Position numbers and translations under genes: made by a program
Source of the DNA: Ruegeria_C sp041537905
GTDB taxonomy: Bacteria; Pseudomonadota; Alphaproteobacteria; Rhodobacterales; Rhodobacteraceae
Direction of reading: 5' to 3'
Assembly: GCF_041537905.1 (NCBI RefSeq)
Contig: NZ_JBGRUO010000008.1
Span: forward strand, 1 to 64,000
Length of the DNA stretch: 64,000 nt
The notes under the pieces: generated by a model
What the model was told of the DNA's origin: nothing
Database searches by the model: none
Seen by the model: only the letters and a program-made list of their open reading frames with translations
Part shown: positions 45,990-56,585 of the stretch, one piece after another
Numbering within the stretch: position 1 is the stretch's first letter
How the letters are laid out: every line of letters begins with the position of its first letter

Positions 45990-46559
45990 ATGGCGGAGTG
46001 CGACCTGACCTTCGGCTGTCAGTGCGGCAAGCTCCGCGGGATCGTGCGTGGCGTTTCACCCCGAAACGGCACGCATGTTCTGTGTTACTGCACCGACTGT
46101 CAGGCCTTCGCGCGGCATCTGGGGGCAGAGTGGGCGATGGACCCAAAGGGTGGCACAGCCCTCTACCAGACCCTGCCATCGCGGCTCGAACTCACCCAAG
46201 GGGCCGAGCATCTGGCCTGCCTGCGCCTGACGCCCAAGGGGCTCTATCGCTGGTATGCGTCCTGCTGCAACACGCCGCTGGTCAATACGGTTGGTGCCAA
46301 GCTGCGCTTCATGGGCACGCTGTTGGCCGCTTACCCGGACGCGGATGCCGCTGATGTCATCGGGCCGGTCGTGGCCGTTGGCAACGTGGATGAGGCGACG
46401 TCGCCGACCGGGTTGAAAGCCAAGGGGCGGGTGAAAATGGTTGCGCAGATTTTGGGACGGCATCTGCGCGCGGGGTTTCAGCGCGATGGCCGGAAAACGC
46501 CATTTTTCACGAGTGATGGCAAGGCTGTCGTGAGGCCCGAGATTCTCGACCCGTCATAG
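45990..46559 (+). CDS. GFA-like cysteine-rich protein (DUF6151 type)
   Basis: This 189-residue protein resembles glutathione-dependent formaldehyde-activating enzymes. Zinc-type Cys pairs occur in FGCQCGKLRG and CYCTDCQAFARHLG, with ASCCNTPLVNT further on. The Cys pattern is that of the GFA-like DUF6151 family, whose members have no proven activity, so no formaldehyde role should be assumed. It starts 6 bases after the gdhA stop and may be co-transcribed. Confidence 0.75.
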   Translation: MAECDLTFGCQCGKLRGIVRGVSPRNGTHVLCYCTDCQAFARHLGAEWAMDPKGGTALYQTLPSRLELTQGAEHLACLRLTPKGLYRWYASCCNTPLVNTVGAKLRFMGTLLAAYPDADAADVIGPVVAVGNVDEATSPTGLKAKGRVKMVAQILGRHLRAGFQRDGRKTPFFTSDGKAVVRPEILDPS

Positions 46560-46727
46560 CGCCGCGCCATCGTGCAATTAAGGATGTAGGGTAGGCCGAT
46601 CGACGGTTCTGCTCCCAGTTCTCAGGCCCATGGCCGCCACAAACGTGCATGACTCCAAAAGGGCGATGGCAGCGCAGGCGGCAGGCGGGTAGTCTTGCGG
46701 CGTCTCAACTGATTCCGGAGGACCCCG

Positions 46728-47063
46728 ATGATCCGCTATGTGCTTGCAGCCTCTTTGCTGGCGACGCCCGTTCTGGCCAAGGAAACCAAGGAGGAAAGCT
46801 GCGGTTATCAGGCGCAGGTCATTCAAGCCATTCAGCAGGCGCGGCTGGACCGGGTGAAACAGGCGGATGTGGCCTCGACCATCGCCGCCAGCAACCCGAC
46901 CTGGCCCGCACAGTACAACGCCGCGATTCCGCAATTCGTGCCCTGGGTCTACGGCCAAAAGATGCGCGATCTGCGCAAGACCGATCTAGGGGCGCAATTG
47001 CAGACCCAATGCTTGGAAAACTGGGATAAGATCCAGCAGATGCAGAAAGAGCTGAAAAACTGA
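46728..47063 (+). CDS. Small exported protein
   Basis: This 111-residue protein has the signal peptide MIRYVLAASLLATPVLA (cleavage before KETKEES). The mature part is a helical protein with two Cys (ESCGYQAQVIQ and LQTQCLENWDK), probably disulphide-linked. GGAGGACCCC precedes the ATG. The gene ends one base before the dnaG start and is likely co-transcribed with it. This is a conserved hypothetical in the group; function is unknown. Confidence 0.75.
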   Translation: MIRYVLAASLLATPVLAKETKEESCGYQAQVIQAIQQARLDRVKQADVASTIAASNPTWPAQYNAAIPQFVPWVYGQKMRDLRKTDLGAQLQTQCLENWDKIQQMQKELKN

Positions 47064-47064
47064 T

Positions 47065-49014
47065 ATGTCGCTGCCGCCCGGCTTTCTGGATGAATTGCGC
47101 AGCCGCTCCAGCCTGTCACAGGTGGTGGGGCGCAAGGTCACGTGGGACCCGCGAAAATCCAATCAGGGCAAGGGTGATATGTGGGCACCATGCCCGTTCC
47201 ATCACGAGAAAACCGCGTCATTTCATGTAGATGACCGCAAGGGGTTCTATTACTGCTTCGGCTGCCACGCCAAGGGCGACGCGATCAGCTTCGTGAAAGA
47301 GACCGAGAATGTCTCGTTCATGGAAGCGGTCGAGATTCTGGCGCGCGAGGCGGGTATGCCGATGCCCGAACGCGACCCGCGCGCGCAGGAAAAGCAGGAC
47401 CGCCGCACGCAACTGGCCGAAGTGATGGAGCAGGCGGTGCAGTTCTTCCGCCTGCAACTGAAGACCGGGGCAGGGACGGCGGCGCGCGACTATCTGGTGC
47501 GGCGCGGGCTGGACGGGGCTGCGGCAGAGCGGTGGGAGATCGGCTTTGCCCCGGATGGCTGGCAGGCGCTCTGGGATCACCTGCGCGGCAAGGGGGTCGA
47601 GGAAGACCTGATCATGGGCGCGGGGCTGGCCAAGCCCTCGACCAAGGGCGGCAAACCCTATGACACCTTCCGCAACCGCATCATGTTCCCGATCCGCGAT
47701 GCGCGCGGGCGCTGCATCGCCTTTGGCGGTCGCGCCATGGACCCCAATGACAATGCCAAATACCTGAACTCGCCCGAGACCGAGCTTTTCGACAAGGGCC
47801 GCAGCCTCTATAACCAAGGCCCCGCCCGCACGGCGGCGGGCAAGGGACAGCCGCTGATCGTGGCCGAGGGCTACATGGATGTGATCGCGCTGGCCGAGGG
47901 CGGCTTTGGCGCTTCGGTCGCGCCGCTGGGCACCGCGGTCACCGAACATCAGCTGCAACTGCTCTGGCGGATCGCGGATGAGCCGATCATTGCGCTGGAT
48001 GGTGACACGGCAGGTCTGCGCGCGGCGATGCGGGTCATCGATCTGGCCCTGCCGCTGCTGGAGGCGGGCAAGTCGCTGCGCTTTGCGCTGATGCCCGAAG
48101 GCAAGGACCCCGACGACCTGATCCGGGCCGAGGGGCCCGCTGCGGTGCAAAATGTGCTGGATCAGGCGATGCCGATGGTACGCCTGCTCTGGCAGCGCGA
48201 GACCGAAGGTAAGGTGTTCGACAGCCCCGAGCGCAAGGCGGCGCTGGACAAGGCGTTGCGCGAAAAGATCAAGCTGATCCGTGATCCCTCGATCCGGTCG
48301 CATTACGGGCAGGAGATCAAGGATCTGCGCTGGGAATTGTTTCGCCCGCAGCGCAAACCGAAACAGGGGGCCTGGCAGCCGCGCGGCAAATGGCAGCCGC
48401 CGAAACCGACGCCGCTGCCGCAGACCCGCGCCTCGCTGCTGGCCTCGCAGGGCGAGCACAGCCAGATCCAGATGCGCGAGGCCGTCATTCTGGCCGCCGC
48501 CATCGCAACGCCCGAAATCGTGGTCCAGTTCGAGGCGCAGATCGAAGAGATGGAGTGCCGCGACCCTGACAATGCGGCGCTGCGCGATCAGGTCCTGCGC
48601 CACGCGATTGATGCACCAGAGCACCTATCGGACAGGATTCACGAGGCGCTTGGCCCCGAGGCCCTTGAAAACCTGCACCGGCTTCGCCATGTGGCCATCA
48701 GCCCCTGCGTGCGCCGACCCGGCGATGTTGAACTGGCCGAGATGACCCTGGCCGAAGAACTCGCAAAACTCACCGCGCTGCGCGGGCTGACCGCTGAGAT
48801 GGCCGAAGCACGTGAAGAGATTGCCGAGCTCGAAGACGAGGCGGTGACCTGGCGCGTTGCGCAGGCCGCCGAAGAGCATAACCGCGCCAGTCGCTCGCAG
48901 AACGAGGACAAGGCAATCTTTGACGTGGCCGACAATGGCGCGCGAATCAAGCGGGACGAACGGGACGCGCTGGATGCGATTGTCTCGGGAATCAACTTTG
49001 AACGAAAACGCTAA
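47065..49014 (+). CDS. dnaG: DNA primase
   Basis: This 649-residue primase makes RNA primers at the replication fork. The N-terminal zinc-binding domain is seen in CPFHHEKTASFHVDDRKGFYYCFGCHAKGDA (about 34-65). The TOPRIM core shows VAEGYMDVIAL near 270 and EPIIALDGDTAG near 311. A C-terminal helicase-binding region of about 200 residues (EEIAELEDEAVTW) completes a normal architecture. It precedes rpoD in the classical dnaG-rpoD order. Confidence 0.96.
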   Translation: MSLPPGFLDELRSRSSLSQVVGRKVTWDPRKSNQGKGDMWAPCPFHHEKTASFHVDDRKGFYYCFGCHAKGDAISFVKETENVSFMEAVEILAREAGMPMPERDPRAQEKQDRRTQLAEVMEQAVQFFRLQLKTGAGTAARDYLVRRGLDGAAAERWEIGFAPDGWQALWDHLRGKGVEEDLIMGAGLAKPSTKGGKPYDTFRNRIMFPIRDARGRCIAFGGRAMDPNDNAKYLNSPETELFDKGRSLYNQGPARTAAGKGQPLIVAEGYMDVIALAEGGFGASVAPLGTAVTEHQLQLLWRIADEPIIALDGDTAGLRAAMRVIDLALPLLEAGKSLRFALMPEGKDPDDLIRAEGPAAVQNVLDQAMPMVRLLWQRETEGKVFDSPERKAALDKALREKIKLIRDPSIRSHYGQEIKDLRWELFRPQRKPKQGAWQPRGKWQPPKPTPLPQTRASLLASQGEHSQIQMREAVILAAAIATPEIVVQFEAQIEEMECRDPDNAALRDQVLRHAIDAPEHLSDRIHEALGPEALENLHRLRHVAISPCVRRPGDVELAEMTLAEELAKLTALRGLTAEMAEAREEIAELEDEAVTWRVAQAAEEHNRASRSQNEDKAIFDVADNGARIKRDERDALDAIVSGINFERKR

Positions 49015-49036
49015 TAAGGGCGTTTTGCTAAGGAAC

Positions 49037-49129
49037 ATGGGAAAAAAACAGGGTAAACGGGTGGCCGAATCAGATCTTCGCGCTAATGATTCGTTTCAGC
49101 CGAATCACCCAGCCCTGCAGGAGCATTGA
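49037..49129 (+). CDS. Possible 30-residue leader peptide of rpoD
   Basis: A small frame, beginning MGKKQGKRVAESDLRAND and ending PALQEH, starts 6 bases after AAGGA. Its stop TGA is directly followed by the rpoD ATG (TGAATG), so it could couple translation of rpoD. It does not overlap dnaG, which stops at 49014. No homologue is known to me, and the frame may be chance. Confidence 0.3.
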   Translation: MGKKQGKRVAESDLRANDSFQPNHPALQEH

Positions 49130-51127
<1,998 letters not shown>

Positions 51128-51153
51128 GCAGAGATCACATCGCTAACCATCTG

Positions 51154-51181
51154 AACCCGCTGGGAAACCGGCGGGTTTTTT
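51154..51181 (+). terminator. Rho-independent terminator of rpoD
   Basis: AACCCGCTGG-GAAA-CCGGCGGGTT forms a 10-bp stem (one G-T pair) capped by a GAAA tetraloop and followed by TTTTTT. It begins 27 bases after the rpoD stop. Confidence 0.92.
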
Positions 51182-51283
51182 GTGGCGCCGGACAACGTGG
51201 CTGACAAGAGTGTGACGGACCATGTCCGCGTGGGGCGAAACAGCTATCTTTGAAACAGTAAAGATCAAACAGGATGTTTCGCC

Positions 51284-51691
51284 ATGAAAAAACTCTTCCT
51301 TCCCGCTGCACTCGCTGTTGTTGCACAAACTGCTTTGGCTTCGGGGGAAACCCCGGACTTTGTGTTCGACCGGGTTAACATCAATCAGGTGAATTCCAAC
51401 GTCTTCGAAGCCATTCCAAGAGGCGCGACGAATACCGACCGCATCTGGTGTGCGGCATCGGAGTATGCGGTGCGGCGTTTGGGGGCAGACTGGCAGCAAG
51501 AGCTCTATGTGGAACGCGGTTATGGTCGGAGCGAAACCACCGGCAGGCTAACGTCGATCCAATTCACTCTTGAACCCTCGGCCACCGGCGTCACGCCGAG
51601 GGATCGCGGGTTTGGATTTCAACCCGGTTCCAATGTGTCAATCCAGTTGGCGAATACGCGATGCGGACAGATCCCGTTCCGCACGAACTAG
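51284..51691 (+). CDS. Exported protein, first of a tandem paralogous pair
   Basis: This 135-residue protein has a Sec signal peptide (MKKLFLPAALAVVAQTALAS). The mature part shares a clear pattern with the gene at 51868: DFVFDRVNINQVNSNVFE, RIWCAASEYAVRRLGADW, FTLEPSATGVTP and a C-terminal SIQLANTRC. The Cys of WCAASEYA and of NTRC are the invariant pair, likely a disulphide. Family and function are unknown. It stands as its own transcription unit after the rpoD terminator. Confidence 0.8.
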   Translation: MKKLFLPAALAVVAQTALASGETPDFVFDRVNINQVNSNVFEAIPRGATNTDRIWCAASEYAVRRLGADWQQELYVERGYGRSETTGRLTSIQFTLEPSATGVTPRDRGFGFQPGSNVSIQLANTRCGQIPFRTN

Positions 51692-51867
51692 GCCGACGGA
51701 GCTGTCTTAATCGTCGCTCAGGCGAGATGCCCCTGGCTCATAAGCGATCAAGAGGGCGGCCGCAGGGCCACCCCTTCGCTAGCGGAATTTTCGCAATGAG
51801 ACTATGTGCCTAGCATGCAATCCAAGCTATCTTACACTCAAGGATTGATAGTGAGGGCTCTGAAACG

Positions 51868-52299
51868 ATGCGATATTTGGCCTTGGCGGGGCTTGTGCTT
51901 GCCTCCGCATGTGATGTTGGAACCGGGGAAGCACCGAAATATGCCTTCGTTTCTCCGTATGGACCACGTGTGAATCCGGTCAATGCCAACGAGTTCGAGG
52001 TGATCCTAAACGCCGGTGGCGCCTTTGATGGCTATTGGTGTGGCGCCTCGGAATATGCGCGCCGCAAACTCGGTGCAACTTGGTCGGACCGCGTCTATGT
52101 CGCCAGCCCGATCAGCCAAAGTGTCACCACCGACCGGCGCTCGGCGGTCCGCTTTACGCTTGATCCTGCGGCGCTGGGGATTACGCCGACCAACGAGACC
52201 TTTCAGATCGGTTTCAATGTAGGCGACAACATGTCCATCACGCAGGCAGATATGCGTTGTAGCACTGCGCGCCCCTTCACCATCGGAGGAAGAGGCTGA
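51868..52299 (+). CDS. Lipoprotein, second of a tandem paralogous pair
   Basis: This 143-residue protein begins MRYLALAGLVLASACDVG. ASAC is a lipobox-like site, so this copy is probably lipid-anchored while its neighbour is soluble. It shares YAFVSPYGPRVNPVNANEFE, GYWCGASEYARRKLGATW, FTLDPAALGITP and SITQADMRC with the gene at 51284. The shared architecture shows tandem duplication followed by a change in targeting. Function is unknown. Confidence 0.8.
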   Translation: MRYLALAGLVLASACDVGTGEAPKYAFVSPYGPRVNPVNANEFEVILNAGGAFDGYWCGASEYARRKLGATWSDRVYVASPISQSVTTDRRSAVRFTLDPAALGITPTNETFQIGFNVGDNMSITQADMRCSTARPFTIGGRG

Positions 52300-52333
52300 C
52301 CTCTGACCAGGATATGCAATGCTTTGATTCAAA

Positions 52334-52774
52334 ATGCGCTCCATCTCGGGAACAGAAACGCAGGTGATCCGGGAACTAGAGATCAAGACGCGTGGGCAGG
52401 GCCTTTATGAGGTGACGGGGCAGGTGCGCGACGCCTTGACCGGCGGCGGCGATGGGGTGCTGACCCTGTTCGTGCGCCATACTTCCTGTTCGCTGCTCAT
52501 TCAGGAAAATGCCGACCCCGAAGTTCAGACCGATCTGAAAGCCTTCTTTCAACGGCTGGTACCGCCCTCGGATCATCCGTCGATGTCGTATCTGCGCCAC
52601 ACCTATGAGGGGCCCGACGATATGCCCGCCCATATCAAGGCGGCGCTGTTGCCGGTGAGCCTGCAAATCCCGGTTTCGAGCGGGGTGCCAATGCTGGGCA
52701 CGTGGCAGGGCGTTTATCTGTTCGAACACCGCGACGCACCGCATCAACGCCGGATTGCGCTTCATTTCGGCTGA
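52334..52774 (+). CDS. YjbQ family protein (secondary thiamine-phosphate synthase enzyme family)
   Basis: This 146-residue single-domain protein matches UPF0047/YjbQ: the family motif LTLFVRHTSCSLLIQENADPEV lies near residues 43-64 and HTYEGPDDMPAHIKAALLPVSLQIPV near 89-114. The C-terminal GTWQGVYLFEHRD segment is conserved. The E. coli member shows thiamine-phosphate synthase side activity, but the physiological role is unsettled. It starts 35 bases after the lipoprotein gene. Confidence 0.9.
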   Translation: MRSISGTETQVIRELEIKTRGQGLYEVTGQVRDALTGGGDGVLTLFVRHTSCSLLIQENADPEVQTDLKAFFQRLVPPSDHPSMSYLRHTYEGPDDMPAHIKAALLPVSLQIPVSSGVPMLGTWQGVYLFEHRDAPHQRRIALHFG

Positions 52775-52910
52775 AACCACACCATAATCTAGCGGTGCAT
52801 TTTTCCGGCTACCCAAAATGCAGAGGGTATCCTATAGTTGTGGATAAGTGGGCCGAAGCGCTCACAATTCGAGGCGGAAATACAAGTCAAGACAACGAGG
52901 GAGACGGCGA

Positions 52911-53381
52911 ATGCGCTGCCCGTTTTGCGGAAATATCGACACTCAGGTCAAGGATTCCAGACCGGCGGAGGATCACGTTTCGATCCGGCGGCGGCGCTTC
53001 TGCCCGGCCTGTGGCGGCCGGTTCACCACCTATGAGAGGGTGCAACTGCGCGATCTGGTGGTTATCAAATCCAACGGCAAACGCGAGGATTTCGACCGCG
53101 ACAAGCTGGAGCGCTCGATCCGCATTTCGATGCAGAAACGCCCGATTGAGCCCGACCGTATCGACCAGATGATCTCGGGCATTGTGCGGCGGCTGGAAAG
53201 CATGGGCGAGACGGATATTCCTTCGAACCGGATCGGCGAGATCGTGATGGAGGCATTGGCCCGGATCGACACCGTGGCCTATGTGCGCTTTGCCAGCGTT
53301 TACAAGAACTTCCAGGCGGCGGATGACTTCGAGGAATTCGTTCACGAGCTACGCCCGCCAAGCCCCCCCAGCGAAGAATGA
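52911..53381 (+). CDS. nrdR: Transcriptional repressor NrdR
   Basis: This 156-residue repressor of ribonucleotide-reductase genes has a zinc ribbon formed by Cys3, Cys6, Cys31 and Cys34 (MRCPFCGN and FCPACGGRFTT). An ATP-cone domain (about 49-139, VIKSNGKREDFDRDKLERSI) senses ATP/dATP. The start is the ATG right after GGAGACGGCGA; the reading from 52848 is rejected. The stop overlaps ribD by 4 bases, the usual alphaproteobacterial nrdR-ribD arrangement. No nrd genes are in the window. Confidence 0.95.
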   Translation: MRCPFCGNIDTQVKDSRPAEDHVSIRRRRFCPACGGRFTTYERVQLRDLVVIKSNGKREDFDRDKLERSIRISMQKRPIEPDRIDQMISGIVRRLESMGETDIPSNRIGEIVMEALARIDTVAYVRFASVYKNFQAADDFEEFVHELRPPSPPSEE

Positions 53382-54478
53382 CGTCACCAGACGAAAGATA
53401 TGTGGCGTTGGCCCTGTCCTTGGGCCGACGCGGTCAGGGTATGACATGGCCCAACCCTTCGGTCGGTTGCGTGATCGTGCGCGAAGGGCGTGTCGTCGGG
53501 CGTGGCTGGACCCAGCCCGGCGGGCGACCTCATGCCGAGACCGAGGCGCTGGCGCAGGCGGGTGGGGCCGCGCGCGGTGCCACCGCTTATGTTTCCTTGG
53601 AACCCTGCGCCCATCAGGGCAAGACGCCCCCTTGTGCTCAGGCGTTGATCGATGCGGGCGTCGCACGGGTTGTCGCGGCGGTCGAGGATAGCGATGCACG
53701 TGTGGCAGGGCAGGGTTTTGCGATGCTGCGCGCGGCAGGGGTCACCGTAGATACCGGTGTTCTGGATCAGCAGGCGATGCGCGATCATGCGGGTTTTTTT
53801 ATGCGCACCGAACAGGGGCGTCCGCTGGTCACGCTTAAGCTGGCCAGCAGCTTTGATGGCCGGATCGCCACCGCTACGGGACAGAGCAAATGGATCACCG
53901 GGCCAGAGGCACGCCGCGCCGTGCATGCGATGCGCGCGCGCCATGACGCGGTGATGGTCGGCGCAGGAACGGTGCGGGCAGATGATCCGTCTTTGACCGT
54001 GCGTGATCTGGGCATTGCGCAACAGCCGGTGCGGGTCGTCGTCTCTCGCCATCTGGACCTGCCCTTGATGAGCCAGTTGGCTCGCAGCGCCGCCGAACAT
54101 CCGGTCTGGCTCTGCCATGGGCCGGGCGCCGATCACGAGCGCATGCTGGCCTGGGAGAGGCTAGGCGCAAAGCTGGTGCCCTGCGCAGTGCATGGCACCC
54201 AGCTTGACGCTGCTGATCTGTTACAACAACTGGGCTCGGCCGGGTTGACGCGGGTGTTCTGCGAGGGTGGCTCGGCGCTTGCAGCGTCGCTGCTGGCTGA
54301 TGATCTGGTTGACGAGTTCGTGGGCTTTGGCGCGGGGCTTGCCATCGGAGCCGAGGGGCTGCCGGCGATTGGCGCGATGGGGCTGGACCGGCTTGAGGAT
54401 GCGCCCCGCTTCACCCTGTCGGAAACCCGACAGATCGGCGCAGATATCCTGCACCGGTGGACGCGTGCGTTGAAGTAA
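53378..54478 (+). CDS. ribD: Bifunctional riboflavin biosynthesis protein RibD
   Basis: This 366-residue protein joins an N-terminal deaminase and a C-terminal reductase, giving steps two and three of riboflavin synthesis. The deaminase zinc site is in PHAETEAL and SLEPCAHQGKTPPCAQAL (about 50-88). The reductase half starts near 147 (VTLKLASSFDGRIATATGQSKWITG) and ends FCEGGSALAASLL. It is separated from ribE by 4.8 kb of capsule genes on the opposite strand. Confidence 0.95.
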   Translation: MTSPDERYVALALSLGRRGQGMTWPNPSVGCVIVREGRVVGRGWTQPGGRPHAETEALAQAGGAARGATAYVSLEPCAHQGKTPPCAQALIDAGVARVVAAVEDSDARVAGQGFAMLRAAGVTVDTGVLDQQAMRDHAGFFMRTEQGRPLVTLKLASSFDGRIATATGQSKWITGPEARRAVHAMRARHDAVMVGAGTVRADDPSLTVRDLGIAQQPVRVVVSRHLDLPLMSQLARSAAEHPVWLCHGPGADHERMLAWERLGAKLVPCAVHGTQLDAADLLQQLGSAGLTRVFCEGGSALAASLLADDLVDEFVGFGAGLAIGAEGLPAIGAMGLDRLEDAPRFTLSETRQIGADILHRWTRALK

Positions 54479-54572
54479 GGCGTTCGGAACACAACAAATG
54501 CGCCTTATCGCCAATGTCCCGAGCGCGCGCAGCATGACAGGGTATTGGCGATTCGAGTTTTTTCCGAACGCC
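54479..54572. repeat. Nested inverted repeats between ribD and the KpsC-like gene
   Basis: Outer arms GGCGTTCGGAA (54479-54489) and TTCCGAACGCC (54562-54572) are perfect 11-bp complements. Nested inside are perfect 9-bp arms ATCGCCAAT (54507-54515) and ATTGGCGAT (54544-54552). The element fills almost the whole 100-base gap between two convergent genes. It could be a bidirectional terminator or a remnant of a small palindromic element. Confidence 0.75.
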
Positions 54573-54580
54573 CTGACTCC

Positions 54581-56581
54581 TCAGCGCCAATAGGGCGCAT
54601 AGGTCGCAAAGACACCTTGCAGTTTTGACAGCAACCGGTTTGCCAGACCCGGATGCGGAATGTCGCCGCTGGCCAGCCGGTCGACGGCCACCTCGACCGG
54701 GCAGGGCAGGCCGGTCACCGGGTCACGATAGCGCGGGTAGTCGATCAGAACCGCATGGACCAACCCCATCAGGTCGGGCCGCGCGCCGCGCCGCGCCGGA
54801 ACCGGCCCCAGATCCTCGGTCAGGCCCCAGCCCGCATAAAACGGCGCGCCCAGCGTGGTCACCTTGACGCTACGCAAGAGCGCCTCGAACCCCATGAGCG
54901 AGGTCATGGTCCAGAGCTCGTCCACCTGTGCCAACAGGGTCGCCGGGTCACTCTGCTCGGCCACCAGATCGGCCAGGCCCGTGGCGTCGAGCTTGCCCGC
55001 GCGCAGCCCCGCCTCGACATCCGGGTGCGGTTTGTAGATCAGGACCGCATCGGGACGAGCGGCGCGCGCGGCTTGCAGCAGGTCCAGATTGGTCCGCACC
55101 AGCTCTGTTCCCTGCAGGATCGAGGCATCGTCCTCGACCTGTCCCGGCACCAGAATGCGATGCCCCGCTGGCAGGTCCGGCCGGTCCCCCGCCAGATTGT
55201 ATTTGGTCACGCCATCGCTGATCAGCCGCGCGACCAGCCGCTCGGCCCGCCTGCGCTCGCCATCGCTCAGGTTCTCGCGCCGCGCGATCATTTCTTCCAG
55301 ATCAGAAGGGCGCTTGGGGTCGTAATAGATGCCACTGTTATCCGTCACTAGCGACAGCGGTGGCACCAGTTCTGCGCCCAGACCGCGCGAGCGCAGAAAG
55401 CCGTCTTCGACTAGGGTGGCGTCGGTATCCGTGCCCGCTTTCGAGGCCCAGATCATGCGCGGGCGGGTGTCGCCCTGAGGGCGGGTTTCGGCAAAACTGA
55501 CCTTGCCATGGCTGCCGAAGGCCCGCCGGATGGCCGGGCGTTTCCACAGCCGCATGCCCGAGGCGATCCAGCCGTGATGGTCCTGCCGCCAGGCCCGCGC
55601 CTGAGCCTCCATCATGTCCAGCGCGCATTCCAGATCGCAGAGCCGGTCGCGGCAAGGGTCGTACCAGATTGGATAGAGGATCATTGCGGCGGCAAAAAGC
55701 TGCGCGCGCGTCAGCTTGCGTTCGCGTCTGGGAACCGGATTTTCATCCAGCGTCAGGCCCCAGCCCGCATAGAAAGGCGTGCCGAAGATGCGCGGTTTGT
55801 GCCCCGCCAATATGGCCTCGAACCCCAGTTGCGACGACAGCGTGTAGACGCCCACCGCCCCCTCCAGCAGCGACCAGGGGCTGATCGGCTGATCCAGCAG
55901 GCTGACGCGGTGATTTTCGTCCGCCTCCGAGTAATAGCCGCCGCGATAGCCCGCAGTGGTTTCAGGATGGGTCTTGATGATCACCCGCGCTCCGGGATGT
56001 TCCTCTTGCGCAAAGACCAGCATCTCGCGGAACAGCGCGTCATTGCCGCCGCTGGCCCGAACCGAGGCATCGTCGCGGGTCTGGTCCACCACCAGCACAT
56101 AGCCGGGATCGGGCGGGACCAGCGAAGGATCGACGGCGCAATATTTGCTCAGATGCAGGGCGCGCATGCGGGCGATTGCATCGCGCGCGCGGTTGAGAAG
56201 CGCTGTGTCATCCAGCGGATGCGTGGTCAGCAGACCCTCCAGATCGGACGGGATCGTGGCATCGAAATGCACGCCCGCGCGATCAAGGTTGAGACCGATG
56301 GGCGGTTCCCCGGCGCGGCCCGGATGAAGCGAGCGCAGAAAGCTGTCCTCGACCCGCAAGAGTGGCGCGCCCCGGCGCGCGGCGATCGCCTTGCCGCGAT
56401 GGGCGGTTGGGCTGTCGCCCCAGATACCGACCAGATCATCCGCACCCGGCAGTCCGACCCGGATGTCATAACCGGCCAGCGACAGAATGCGGCGCTCCCG
56501 GCGCTGGGTCAGGAAGCCAAAGTTGTAAACAAACAATCGGTGGCGATCGCCACCGGTTGCCTGTTCAAATTCTGAGTTCAC
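54581..56581 (-). CDS. Capsular polysaccharide protein, KpsC-like (beta-Kdo transferase type)
   Basis: This 666-residue protein is built of two homologous halves, each with the pattern DSFLRS/DGFLRSRGLG, DPxRPSDLEE-like, then IKTHPETTAGYRGG / YKPHPDVEAGLRAG and a paired FYAGWGLT segment. This duplication is the KpsC hallmark: the two halves add alternating beta-Kdo linkers to the lipid anchor of group 2 capsules. It starts at GTG, 4 bases after the stop of the export-protein gene, so is translationally coupled to it. It is cytoplasmic, probably at the inner membrane. Confidence 0.88.
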   Translation of the reverse strand: MNSEFEQATGGDRHRLFVYNFGFLTQRRERRILSLAGYDIRVGLPGADDLVGIWGDSPTAHRGKAIAARRGAPLLRVEDSFLRSLHPGRAGEPPIGLNLDRAGVHFDATIPSDLEGLLTTHPLDDTALLNRARDAIARMRALHLSKYCAVDPSLVPPDPGYVLVVDQTRDDASVRASGGNDALFREMLVFAQEEHPGARVIIKTHPETTAGYRGGYYSEADENHRVSLLDQPISPWSLLEGAVGVYTLSSQLGFEAILAGHKPRIFGTPFYAGWGLTLDENPVPRRERKLTRAQLFAAAMILYPIWYDPCRDRLCDLECALDMMEAQARAWRQDHHGWIASGMRLWKRPAIRRAFGSHGKVSFAETRPQGDTRPRMIWASKAGTDTDATLVEDGFLRSRGLGAELVPPLSLVTDNSGIYYDPKRPSDLEEMIARRENLSDGERRRAERLVARLISDGVTKYNLAGDRPDLPAGHRILVPGQVEDDASILQGTELVRTNLDLLQAARAARPDAVLIYKPHPDVEAGLRAGKLDATGLADLVAEQSDPATLLAQVDELWTMTSLMGFEALLRSVKVTTLGAPFYAGWGLTEDLGPVPARRGARPDLMGLVHAVLIDYPRYRDPVTGLPCPVEVAVDRLASGDIPHPGLANRLLSKLQGVFATYAPYWR

Positions 56582-56585
56582 CAGA

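Noticed and set aside
52839..52847. TGTGGATAA, a perfect DnaA-box complement upstream of nrdR
   Set aside because: A single 9-mer is expected about once in a window of this size on two strands, and no second box or AT-rich unwinding element is near. It is not evidence of an origin.
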